Part shown: one piece after another, positions 24,441-32,621 of the stretch
Numbering within the stretch: the first letter of the stretch is position 1
Layout of the letters: every line of letters starts with the position of its first letter
Assembly: GCF_040901545.1 (NCBI RefSeq)
Contig: NZ_JBBDYL010000052.1
Coordinates: 1-64,000 of the forward strand
Reading direction: 5' to 3'
Origin: Sulfuricaulis sp040901545
GTDB lineage: Bacteria; Pseudomonadota; Gammaproteobacteria; Acidiferrobacterales; Sulfurifustaceae
DNA length: 64,000 nucleotides
Notes under the pieces: model-generated
The model's database searches: none
What the model saw: the letters and a program-made list of their open reading frames with translations, nothing else
Told to the model about the DNA's origin: nothing
Program-made: the position numbers and the translations under genes

Positions 24441-26215
24441 TCATGCCCGCTGGTAAGATGATCATCCGTCGTCGCTTAATAACCGGGAATGGAAAGTTTC
24501 CGGAAGATCTGCATCCGGTAATACAACGACTCTATCAGGCGCGTAAAGTTGAATCCGCTGACGAGCTCAACCTGTCGCTTGACTGTTTGATCGTTCCCGA
24601 GAGATTGAAAGGCATCGATCTGGCCGTTGGCTTGCTGGCGAATGCCCTAATGCATCGTAAAAGAATTCTTGTTGTCGCGGATTTTGACGCTGACGGTGCC
24701 ACCAGCTGTGCCGTCGCATTACGCGCCTTGCGCTCCTTGGGCGCCACGAACCTGAAATACATTGTGCCCAACCGCTTTGAATTCGGATACGGCCTGACAC
24801 CGGAAATCGTCAGAGTGGCAGCCAGGGAAAAACCGGATGTGATTATCACAGTCGATAATGGCATCACCAGTGTCGAGGGAGTAGCCGAAGCGCGCAGACT
24901 TGGAATCGACGTATTGGTAACGGATCACCATCTCCCCGGAAACGTCTTGCCAGCGGCAACGGCTCTTGTTAATCCAAACCAACCCGATGACGGATTCCCC
25001 AGTAAATGCCTAGCAGGCGTCGGTGTTATTTTTTACGTGATGCTGGCATTGCGCGCCTGCTTGCGCCGGATGGACTGGTTTGAACAAGAAAAAATGGCCG
25101 CACCTAACCTGGCCAGACTGCTCGATCTGGTAGCTCTGGGCACGGTTGCCGATGTCGTGCCACTCGATTACAACAATCGGATTCTGGTGGCGCAGGGTTT
25201 AAAGCGCATTAATCAAGGCATGGCGTGTCCCGGAATCGAAGCGCTCCTGCGTGCGGGTGGACGTGATCCCACGCGCGTGACGACCGCAGATCTGGGATTC
25301 ATTGTCGGCCCGAGGCTCAATGCCGCCGGAAGGCTTACGGACATGTCGCTGGGGATTGAATGTCTGTTGGCAGATGACCCGGCCGCCGCTCAACGCATGG
25401 CTCGCCAGCTCGATCTTTTGAATCGTGATCGGCGCGCGATCGAAGCCGATATGCAAAGCCAGGCGCTGATGGCAGTTCAAAATCTACAGCTTGGAAATCA
25501 GTCACTGCCCCGCGGTTTGTGCCTTTTCGACGAAACCTGGCATCAGGGCGTAATCGGTCTGGTAGCGTCCCGAATCAAGGAGCTCACCCACCGGCCGGTG
25601 ATTGCCTTTGCACCATCCAGTGAAAGGGAAATTAAAGGCTCTGCGCGTTCTGTGACAGGCTTGCACATTCGCGATGCACTCGATGCCATTGCCGCCCGAT
25701 ATCCTCGGCTTTTGAACCGTTTTGGTGGTCATGCCATGGCGGCGGGTTTGACGCTGATTCGCGCGGATCTGGATGCGTTTCGGGCTGCGTTCAATGATGA
25801 GGTTGGCCGGCATCTTACCGAGAACGACTGCTCCGGGAAAATTTTCAGTGACGGCCCGCTGGGCGCCGAAGATCTGACCCTGGCGCTTGCCGAGCAGATA
25901 CGTGCCGCCGGCCCGTGGGGACAAGGCTTTCCAGAGCCGGTTTTTGACGGGTACTTCCAGGTGTTGAATCAGCGCTTGGTCGCTGGCAAGCACCTCAAGC
26001 TGACACTACGCTTGCCGGATAATCCCACAGCGATTGATGCCATAGTCTTCAACAGTACTCGTCATGGAATGCCGCCTGCCTACCGTCGCATTCGTACAGC
26101 GTACAAGCTGGACGTAAACGAATACCAGGGACACCGCGCGCTGCAGTTGATTGTCGAGCATCTGGAGCAGGCGCAAGCAGAAACCACGGAGACCGGGGCG
26201 GAATTGGCGCTCTGA
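24437..26215 (+). CDS. recJ: Single-stranded-DNA exonuclease RecJ
   Basis: A 592-residue 5'-3' exonuclease of the DHH family used in recombination and mismatch repair. The metal motifs are intact: VADFDADGATS, ITVDNGITS, VTDHHLPG and GVGVIFYVM. The DHHA1 domain contains GSARSVTGLHIRDAL and FGGHAMAAGL. The C-terminal OB-type region matches the usual length. The start is the ATG overlapping the upstream stop; a second ATG two codons later and MIIRRR at residue 8 are possible alternatives. It is followed after 84 bp by cysM. Confidence 0.96.
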   Translation: MIMPAGKMIIRRRLITGNGKFPEDLHPVIQRLYQARKVESADELNLSLDCLIVPERLKGIDLAVGLLANALMHRKRILVVADFDADGATSCAVALRALRSLGATNLKYIVPNRFEFGYGLTPEIVRVAAREKPDVIITVDNGITSVEGVAEARRLGIDVLVTDHHLPGNVLPAATALVNPNQPDDGFPSKCLAGVGVIFYVMLALRACLRRMDWFEQEKMAAPNLARLLDLVALGTVADVVPLDYNNRILVAQGLKRINQGMACPGIEALLRAGGRDPTRVTTADLGFIVGPRLNAAGRLTDMSLGIECLLADDPAAAQRMARQLDLLNRDRRAIEADMQSQALMAVQNLQLGNQSLPRGLCLFDETWHQGVIGLVASRIKELTHRPVIAFAPSSEREIKGSARSVTGLHIRDALDAIAARYPRLLNRFGGHAMAAGLTLIRADLDAFRAAFNDEVGRHLTENDCSGKIFSDGPLGAEDLTLALAEQIRAAGPWGQGFPEPVFDGYFQVLNQRLVAGKHLKLTLRLPDNPTAIDAIVFNSTRHGMPPAYRRIRTAYKLDVNEYQGHRALQLIVEHLEQAQAETTETGAELAL

Positions 26216-26299
26216 ATCATTGTTCAATCGCCAGCGAGGAACGCACCCTGGGCTTCCCCTCAGTCGCATTGCAGCCGTACGCGGGTTAATATTCTGCGC

Positions 26300-27184
26300 A
26301 TGAAATATCTGGAAGATTTTGTCGGCAACACGCCGTTGGTGCGGTTACAACGCCTGCCGGGAAACACCACTAATGTCATTCTGGCCAAGCTGGAAGGAAA
26401 TAATCCGGCCGGGTCCGTGAAGGATCGACCGGCGATTTCAATGATCAAACACGCCGAGGCACGCGGTGAAATCAAGCCTGGCGACACCCTAATCGAGGCG
26501 ACAAGCGGTAACACCGGGATTGCGCTCGCCATGGCCGCGGCAACAAAGGGCTACCGCCTGATCCTGATCATGCCGGAACACATGAGTGCCGAGCGACGCG
26601 CCACCATGAAAGCCTTCGGTGCCGAAATTGTTCATGTCACCCGGGAGCAAGGCATGGAAGGGGCGCGTGATTTGGCAGACGCGATGGAACGCGAAGGAAA
26701 AGGCAGGGTGCTCAACCAATTTTCCAACCCCGACAATCCGCGGGCCCATTATGAGGGCACCGGACCGGAAATCTGGCGCGACACGGAAGGCAAAATCACC
26801 CATTTCGTCAGCTCAATGGGGACAACGGGAACCATCATGGGCGTTTCACGCTTCATGAAGGAAAAAAACCCGGCAATTCAGATAATCGGCGTGCAGCCGG
26901 CGGAGGGTTCCAGCATCCCGGGGATCCGGGCCTGGCCCAAGGAATATCTTCCCAAAATTTACGACGCGAATAGAGTCGATCGCATCATGGAGGTCGCAGA
27001 ACAGGAATCCATCGACATGATGCGAAGACTCGCGCGTGAAGAGGGAATCTTCTGCGGCGTTTCATCCGGTGGCGCGACACTCGCCACGCTGCGATTATCG
27101 AACGAACTGAGGAATGCGGTAATAATCACCGTCATCTGCGATCGCGGTGACCGTTATATCTCAACGGGTGTGTTTCCGGACTAA
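26300..27184 (+). CDS. cysM: Cysteine synthase B
   Basis: A 294-residue pyridoxal-phosphate enzyme that makes cysteine from O-acetylserine and sulfide or thiosulfate. K41 in NPAGSVKDRPA binds the cofactor, EATSGNTGIALA binds the substrate and SSMGTTGTIMG holds the cofactor phosphate. The short length and MKYLEDFVGNTPLV start agree with CysM rather than CysK. It stands between recJ and an exonuclease gene, and the next ATG follows the stop by one base, so the genes are probably co-transcribed without a shared pathway. Confidence 0.94.
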   Translation: MKYLEDFVGNTPLVRLQRLPGNTTNVILAKLEGNNPAGSVKDRPAISMIKHAEARGEIKPGDTLIEATSGNTGIALAMAAATKGYRLILIMPEHMSAERRATMKAFGAEIVHVTREQGMEGARDLADAMEREGKGRVLNQFSNPDNPRAHYEGTGPEIWRDTEGKITHFVSSMGTTGTIMGVSRFMKEKNPAIQIIGVQPAEGSSIPGIRAWPKEYLPKIYDANRVDRIMEVAEQESIDMMRRLAREEGIFCGVSSGGATLATLRLSNELRNAVIITVICDRGDRYISTGVFPD

Positions 27185-27185
27185 A

Positions 27186-27956
27186 ATGAACGTTCTCGCT
27201 TTCGATATTGAAACTATCCCGGATTTGGCAACCGGCCGAAAAATTTATGATCTGGAAGGACTAACCGACAAGGACGCGGCTCAAGCCATGTTTTCCAAAC
27301 GGCGCGAGCAAACCGGGGATTCCGATTTTCTGCGTCACCATCTTCACCACGTGGTAGCGATCGCTGCCGTGCTGCGCACGGATGACGCCGTGCGTGTCTG
27401 GTCGCTGGGAGATCCTGATTCCAGTGAAGCGGAACTCGTCCGTCGCTTCTTTGACGGTATCGAGCGGTACACCCCCATCTTGGTTTCCTGGAATGGAAGT
27501 GGATTCGACCTCCCGGTGCTGCATTATCGGGCATTGTTCCATGGTATTGCCGCGCCGCGATACTGGGATACGGGTGAAAATGATCGCGATTTTAAATGGA
27601 ACAATTATCTGAGCCGCTTTCACTCCCGTCATACGGATTTGATGGACGTGCTGGCCGGGTATCAGCCGCGTGCCACGGCACCGCTGGATGAGGTGGCACA
27701 ATTGATCGGCTTGCCCGGCAAACAGGGCCGGCACGGCGCCGAAGTGTGGGACCGCTACCTGGCTGGAAAAATCGGCGAAATACGCGATTACTGTGAAACC
27801 GACGCGCTTAATACCTACTTGATTTATTTGCGGTTTGAACTGATGCGCGGCAACCTTGACGAGTCAGGTTGGAAACGTGAATCCGACCTGATTCGAAAAT
27901 CGTTGCATGAGACGAATAAACCTCATCTGAATGCATTTTTGAATGCCTGGAAGTGA
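27186..27956 (+). CDS. Predicted DEDD-type 3'-5' exonuclease (PolB-like)
   Basis: A 256-residue protein of the predicted 3'-5' exonuclease family related to the proofreading domain of family-B DNA polymerases. The first acidic motif is LAFDIETIPD at residues 4-13. The second region is SWNGSGFDLPVL and the third is YCETDALNTYLIY, giving four acidic metal ligands. No polymerase domain follows. The ATG at 27186 begins MNVLAFDIET one base after the cysM stop; an upstream frame extension overlaps cysM and is not needed. The stop is directly followed by the ATG of rlmD. A repair role is inferred from family and from the neighbouring recJ. Confidence 0.88.
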   Translation: MNVLAFDIETIPDLATGRKIYDLEGLTDKDAAQAMFSKRREQTGDSDFLRHHLHHVVAIAAVLRTDDAVRVWSLGDPDSSEAELVRRFFDGIERYTPILVSWNGSGFDLPVLHYRALFHGIAAPRYWDTGENDRDFKWNNYLSRFHSRHTDLMDVLAGYQPRATAPLDEVAQLIGLPGKQGRHGAEVWDRYLAGKIGEIRDYCETDALNTYLIYLRFELMRGNLDESGWKRESDLIRKSLHETNKPHLNAFLNAWK

Positions 27957-29327
27957 ATGAATCCGTTCATGGGTGAATTCGAAATGAAACTCCATCTCCG
28001 TCCTTCCGATACGAACCGCCCACGCGATGACTTACTCCAGGTCATGATCGATTCCCTGAATTATGATGGCCGGGGCGTGGCGCGGATGGACGGAAAGACG
28101 GTATTTGTCGATGGAGCGCTGCCGGGTGAGTTGGTTGAATTTCAATTCGTTAAACGTCACAAAAATTATGATAGCGGCAGTCTTGCCTACATCCTCAAGA
28201 CCAGCCCGGACCGTACCACGCCACCGTGTCCGCACTTTGGCGTCTGCGGTGGGTGCGATTTGCAACATCTGAAACCGGATGCCCAAATCCGGGCCAAACA
28301 GCAGATACTGTCGGAACACCTAACGCATATCGGCAAAGTACAGCCGGATACCTGGCTATCGCCCCTTACCGGGCCCGCTTTTGGTTATCGCCGGCGTGCC
28401 CGTCTGGGGGTCCGACTGGTTCCAAAAAAAGGCGGCGTGGTGGTCGGATTTCGCGCGCGGCACCGGAGTTATCTCGCTGATTTAACCACTTGTCCGGTAC
28501 TGGGGAATAAAATCTCCGACCTGTTGCCGGCCTTGCGCGATCTTATCAGTAGCCTGTCTTGTCCCAATCGGATACCCCAGCTTGAGTTTGCTTCAGGCGA
28601 TGCGCATGCGGCGTTTGTTTTTCGGCATTTGGTCCCGCTGGATGAGCAGGACAAAGCGCGTTTGAAGGCATTTGGCCATGGCCACGGGATTCAGATATAC
28701 CTGCAAGACAATGGCCCTGATTCGGCTACCGCGCTCTGGCCGTCATCGCCGGATGATCTGGCCTACCGGCTAGACGAATTCGATGTAGAAATTCGATTTC
28801 GACCCACGGACTTCGTTCAGATCAACGCTCCCGTCAATCGCCAAATGGTCAGCCAGGCTATCAAGTTACTCGATCTCAATGGAGATCAAGCGGTTTTGGA
28901 CCTATTCAGCGGTGTGGGTAACTTCACGCTACCTGTCGCCAAACGGGCAAGACGGTCTCTTGGGGTAGAAGCCAATCCAGGCCTCATCCAACGCGCGCGC
29001 AGCAATGCAATTTTAAATGGCATTACGAATGCCAATTTTATCGCCGCCGATCTTTACCGCGCGGATGGTTCGGCGCCTTGGCTTGATTTTCATGCCGACC
29101 GGCTGTTGCTTGACCCACCGCGGAGCGGGGCAATGGCGGCCATCAAACGGCTCAATCCGCCTTACCCGTCAAGAATAGTCTATGTGTCCTGCCATCCTGC
29201 GACCCTGGCCCGTGACAGCGAATACCTCGTGCATGTACTCGGCTACAGATTGGCGGCGGCTGGCATAGTCGATATGTTCCCTCAAACCAGCCATATGGAA
29301 TCCATGGCCCTCTTTGTCCGCGCTTAA
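27957..29327 (+). CDS. rlmD: 23S rRNA (uracil-5-)-methyltransferase RlmD
   Basis: A 456-residue RNA methyltransferase of the RumA/RlmD group, which modifies U1939 of 23S rRNA. An N-terminal TRAM domain (MIDSLNYDGRGVARMDGKTVFV) precedes the iron-sulfur cysteines CPHFGVCGGCDLQ and the fourth Cys in TTCPVL. The methyltransferase domain has VLDLFSGVGNFTLP, DRLLLDPPRSG and the catalytic Cys in YVSCHPATLARD. The start ATG directly follows the preceding stop. An internal ATG at 27984 is an alternative. RlmD and RlmC/TrmA are close; the four-cysteine cluster and length favour RlmD. Confidence 0.93.
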   Translation: MNPFMGEFEMKLHLRPSDTNRPRDDLLQVMIDSLNYDGRGVARMDGKTVFVDGALPGELVEFQFVKRHKNYDSGSLAYILKTSPDRTTPPCPHFGVCGGCDLQHLKPDAQIRAKQQILSEHLTHIGKVQPDTWLSPLTGPAFGYRRRARLGVRLVPKKGGVVVGFRARHRSYLADLTTCPVLGNKISDLLPALRDLISSLSCPNRIPQLEFASGDAHAAFVFRHLVPLDEQDKARLKAFGHGHGIQIYLQDNGPDSATALWPSSPDDLAYRLDEFDVEIRFRPTDFVQINAPVNRQMVSQAIKLLDLNGDQAVLDLFSGVGNFTLPVAKRARRSLGVEANPGLIQRARSNAILNGITNANFIAADLYRADGSAPWLDFHADRLLLDPPRSGAMAAIKRLNPPYPSRIVYVSCHPATLARDSEYLVHVLGYRLAAAGIVDMFPQTSHMESMALFVRA

Positions 29328-29335
29328 ACTGTCCA

Positions 29336-29824
29336 GTGACTGAACTCGTAATCGATGTGGATATCACGAGACAGACGTTGATGCTTAAGAACGCTCACGG
29401 CCGTGTATTCATGCAATGTTCCGTATCCACAGCACTAAACGGGGCGGGGGAGGAGATCGGAAGCGAAAAAACCCCGCGTGGTGCGCATTACATACGGGCA
29501 AAAATAGGTGCGGGGATGCCGGCGAATACGGTATTCGTGTCACGCCGTCCCACCGGCGAGATATATACACCTCAATTACGCGTCGCCTTTCCGGCCCGAG
29601 ACTGGATTTTGACGCGCATCCTTTGGTTGTGCGGCCTCGAGCCTGGGAAAAACCGCCTCGGAAAGGTGGATACCATGCAGCGATACGTGTACATCCACGG
29701 TTGTCCTGACGATGACCCCATCGGCGAACCAGGCTCGCATGGCTGCATCAAGATGCGCAATGGCGAGATTATCGAACTTTTCGACCGTGTGGTGCCGGGC
29801 ACACGGGTTCATATCCGGGACTGA
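29336..29824 (+). CDS. Cytosolic YkuD-family L,D-transpeptidase/carboxypeptidase-like protein
   Basis: A 162-residue protein consisting almost only of a YkuD catalytic domain. The active-site segment is YIHGCPDDDPIGEPG followed by SHGCIKM, with the nucleophile Cys and catalytic His in place. There is no signal peptide, membrane anchor or peptidoglycan-binding domain, so the protein should stay in the cytoplasm. It starts with GTG at 29336, and the nagZ start lies 2 bp behind its stop. Known cytosolic YkuD proteins such as Acinetobacter ElsL/LdtK act as L,D-carboxypeptidases in peptidoglycan recycling; the adjacent nagZ supports that role here. A periplasmic cross-linking role is unlikely. Confidence 0.85.
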   Translation: MTELVIDVDITRQTLMLKNAHGRVFMQCSVSTALNGAGEEIGSEKTPRGAHYIRAKIGAGMPANTVFVSRRPTGEIYTPQLRVAFPARDWILTRILWLCGLEPGKNRLGKVDTMQRYVYIHGCPDDDPIGEPGSHGCIKMRNGEIIELFDRVVPGTRVHIRD

Positions 29825-29826
29825 CG

Positions 29827-30846
29827 ATGCCACTCGGCCCTGTAATGCTGGATGTGGAAGGCTTGAAGTTGTCTGCCGTGGAGCGAGAACGTCTGACGCA
29901 CCCGCTGGTTGGCGGCGTCATCCTGTTTTCCAGAAATTATGCGTCTCTCGAACAACTCGATGCCCTGGTTAGCAACATTCATGATTTGAGAGAACCGGAA
30001 CTCCTGGTAGCCGTCGATCATGAAGGCGGCAGAATTCAGCGGTTTCGTGACGGCTTCACCGCGCTTCCCGCGATACGGCGCCTGGGCCACATCCACGATG
30101 AAAATCCCAAACGAGCCCGACGGCTGTCAGAGACCAGTGGATGGCTCATGGCAACCGAATTACGCACCGCGGGAGTGGACTTCAGTTTCGCACCGGTGCT
30201 CGATCTTGACCGCGGATTGAACCAGGTTATCGGCGACCGGGCGTTTCACAGGCATCCCGAAACGGTTGCCGATCTCGCCCACGCCTACATGCGCGGCATG
30301 CACCGAGCTGGAATGGCTGCCACCGGGAAGCATTTTCCAGGGCATGGTGGCGTGGCGGCGGACTCGCACTTGGCCTTGCCGGTGGATGATCGCCCGCTGG
30401 TCGACATCCTGACGGAAGACGCCATCCCGTTCGAACGAATGATCCATTACGGCCTGGAAGGCATGATGCCGGCACACGTGCTTTTCCCCCGCGTGGATGA
30501 GCTGCCTCCCGGGTTTTCACGGGCCTGGCTTACGCGAATATTAAGGGGACAGATGGGTTTTCAGGGTGTCATTTTCAGTGATGATCTTTCCATGGAAGCG
30601 GCAAAAAGCGCGGGTGATGTGGTGACACGGGCAATAACGGCGCTAGCGGCCGGATGCGACATGGTACTGGTCTGCAACGATACGCCGAGCGCTGATCGAA
30701 TTCTCGCCGGCCTGAGTCAGCATGATGATCCGGTTTCACACCTGAGGCTGGTGCGTATGCGTGGTCGAGATCGCCCGTTACGCAAACAGCTCGCACAGGA
30801 TCAGGGATATCGTGATGCCGTGAGGGCGGTTTCCGGATTCGCGTAA
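29827..30846 (+). CDS. nagZ: Beta-N-acetylhexosaminidase NagZ
   Basis: A 339-residue cytoplasmic family-3 glycoside hydrolase that removes N-acetylglucosamine from anhydro-muropeptides during peptidoglycan recycling. The substrate and catalytic motifs are VDHEGGRIQRF, the conserved TGKHFPGHGG with the DSH dyad, and the nucleophile Asp in FSDDLSMEAA. It lacks a signal peptide as expected. It begins 3 bases behind the YkuD gene and probably shares its transcript. The C terminus after residue 310 is basic and less conserved. Confidence 0.95.
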   Translation: MPLGPVMLDVEGLKLSAVERERLTHPLVGGVILFSRNYASLEQLDALVSNIHDLREPELLVAVDHEGGRIQRFRDGFTALPAIRRLGHIHDENPKRARRLSETSGWLMATELRTAGVDFSFAPVLDLDRGLNQVIGDRAFHRHPETVADLAHAYMRGMHRAGMAATGKHFPGHGGVAADSHLALPVDDRPLVDILTEDAIPFERMIHYGLEGMMPAHVLFPRVDELPPGFSRAWLTRILRGQMGFQGVIFSDDLSMEAAKSAGDVVTRAITALAAGCDMVLVCNDTPSADRILAGLSQHDDPVSHLRLVRMRGRDRPLRKQLAQDQGYRDAVRAVSGFA

Positions 30847-30927
30847 ACAAAATTATTGATTCGTGCCGAAGATGTCCGATAATAAGCGTTAGACAACATT
30901 GCCGTCGTCAGCAGGGGGTACTCGGAA

Positions 30928-31812
30928 TTGGATTTGCTTAAACCGCTTCGAAAAATGAAGCTTGAGAGCTTCAACAATCTCACCAAAACGCTGAGTTTCA
31001 ATATCTACGACATCAGCTATGCCCCCAGCGAACAAGAACAACAGGAATACCTTGCGTATATCGATGAGGCTTACAATGCCGAGCGGTTGACCACCATTTT
31101 GTCCGAAGTGGCCAGCATTATCGGTGCCAATGTACTGAACATCGCTCATCAGGATTATGATCCTCAGGGCGCCAGCGTCACCATGCTGATTTCCGAACTG
31201 CCCATCCAGGAAGAACCGCTCAACCCGGAAGCCCCCGGACCGCTGCCTGACGCCACGCATAACCGCCAGAACCGCAGCGTGCAGACCAGTCTTTCCTTGG
31301 ATGCCGAAAAGCCTTCCAAGGAATCTGTGGTTGCCCATCTCGACAAGAGCCACATTACCGTACATACCTACCCGGAATCCCATCCGGACAACGGCATAGC
31401 CTCTTTTCGCGCCGACATTGACGTGTCTACCTGCGGAAAAATTTCACCGTTGCGCGCGTTGAATTACCTGATTCACAGTTTCGAGTCGGATATTGTCATT
31501 ATTGACTACCGGGTGCGCGGATTCACTCGCGATGTGAAGGGAACCAAACATTACATCGATCATAAAATCAACTCGATACAAAATTTCGTCGATAAAAACA
31601 CGCTTTCACGATATCAGGCGATTGATGTAAATGTTTATCAGGAAAATATATTTCATACAAAAATGATGTTGAAAGATTCCAAACTTGATAACTATCTGTT
31701 TGGCGTCCGCGAAACCGACATTACCCCGCCGGAAACCAAGGTTATTACCCAGCGCTTGCGGCATGAAATGGCGGAAATATTCTACGGCAGCAACATGGTT
31801 CGGGTGATCTGA
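30928..31812 (+). CDS. speD: S-adenosylmethionine decarboxylase, E. coli type
   Basis: A 294-residue proenzyme that supplies decarboxylated S-adenosylmethionine for spermidine synthesis. Self-cleavage is expected between Lys and Ser in LDKSHITVHTYPESHP, which creates the pyruvoyl group on the new alpha chain. The N-terminal part closely follows E. coli SpeD (FNNLTKTLSF, AYIDEAYNAERLT, GANVLNIAHQDYDPQG). A TTG at 30928 has AGGGGG 9 bp upstream and is preferred; an ATG at 30955 (MKLESFNNL) lacks a ribosome site but is closer to the E. coli N terminus. speE is not in the window. Confidence 0.94.
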   Translation: MDLLKPLRKMKLESFNNLTKTLSFNIYDISYAPSEQEQQEYLAYIDEAYNAERLTTILSEVASIIGANVLNIAHQDYDPQGASVTMLISELPIQEEPLNPEAPGPLPDATHNRQNRSVQTSLSLDAEKPSKESVVAHLDKSHITVHTYPESHPDNGIASFRADIDVSTCGKISPLRALNYLIHSFESDIVIIDYRVRGFTRDVKGTKHYIDHKINSIQNFVDKNTLSRYQAIDVNVYQENIFHTKMMLKDSKLDNYLFGVRETDITPPETKVITQRLRHEMAEIFYGSNMVRVI

Positions 31813-31982
31813 CCTGGTTATTGAAACGCACCTCCGGGGGCGGCCGGTCTGGCACGAACTTTTTTCTAGACTACGCGCAACCGTAACCTTACTCTGATCG
31901 CGCATAAATCGGTTCGTTTTTTGTTGTCGTTTGTGCAGAATGTCGGCTAGCATGCCGTTTCTGATTTTTTTGATTTGCCCCG

Positions 31983-32621
31983 ATGCCAGAATTTGATCAT
32001 GATTGTCTCGCCTGTCCGCGCCTGGCGAGCCATCTTTCGCGTGTTCGCAATATGTACCCGCACTATCATGCACGGCCTGTCCCGCCCTTTGGCGACCCAA
32101 AGGCACGACTGTTGATAATAGGACTGGCACCTGGCATGCACGGCGCCAACCGAACCGGTCGGCCCTTTACCGGCGACCATGCCGGCATCCTATTATACGA
32201 AACTCTCTATCGTCATGGACTCGCAGACAGACCGGAATCTCGATCAGCTACAGACGGACTTGAATTGAAAAACTGTCGCATCACGAATGCCGTCAAATGT
32301 CTTCCCCCGGGGAACAAACCTCTGCCTGGTGAAATAGCGACTTGTAATCTTTATCTCAAAACGGAACTGCAAAAAATGCCAGCTGGAAGCGTCACGCTCG
32401 CCCTCGGAACTGTCGCTCACGATGCCGTGTTGCAAGCATGTAATTTGAAACGCAAAAATTACCCTTTCTCACATGGAGCTCACTACTGTATTGAAGGCCG
32501 ATTGCACCTGCTGGATTCATATCACTGCAGCCGCTACAACACGCAAACCAAACGGCTTACCGCAGAGATGTTCGACCGGATTGTGGCTAGGGCCATTCAT
32601 TTGCTCACGATCGAGACATGA
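31983..32621 (+). CDS. Family-5 (UdgB-like) uracil-DNA glycosylase
   Basis: A 212-residue DNA glycosylase of the iron-sulfur UDG families. Cysteines C8 and C11 at the N terminus and the Cys in AVKCLPPGNK and EIATCNL provide four cluster ligands. Motif 1 is GLAPGMHGANRTGRPFTGD, which lacks the polar catalytic residue of families 1-4 and is typical of family 5 (UDGb). Motif 2 is SYHCSRYNTQTKRLT. Such enzymes remove uracil and hypoxanthine and other deaminated bases. It overlaps uvrC by 4 bp, pairing two repair genes. The exact substrate range is inferred from family. Confidence 0.88.
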   Translation: MPEFDHDCLACPRLASHLSRVRNMYPHYHARPVPPFGDPKARLLIIGLAPGMHGANRTGRPFTGDHAGILLYETLYRHGLADRPESRSATDGLELKNCRITNAVKCLPPGNKPLPGEIATCNLYLKTELQKMPAGSVTLALGTVAHDAVLQACNLKRKNYPFSHGAHYCIEGRLHLLDSYHCSRYNTQTKRLTAEMFDRIVARAIHLLTIET

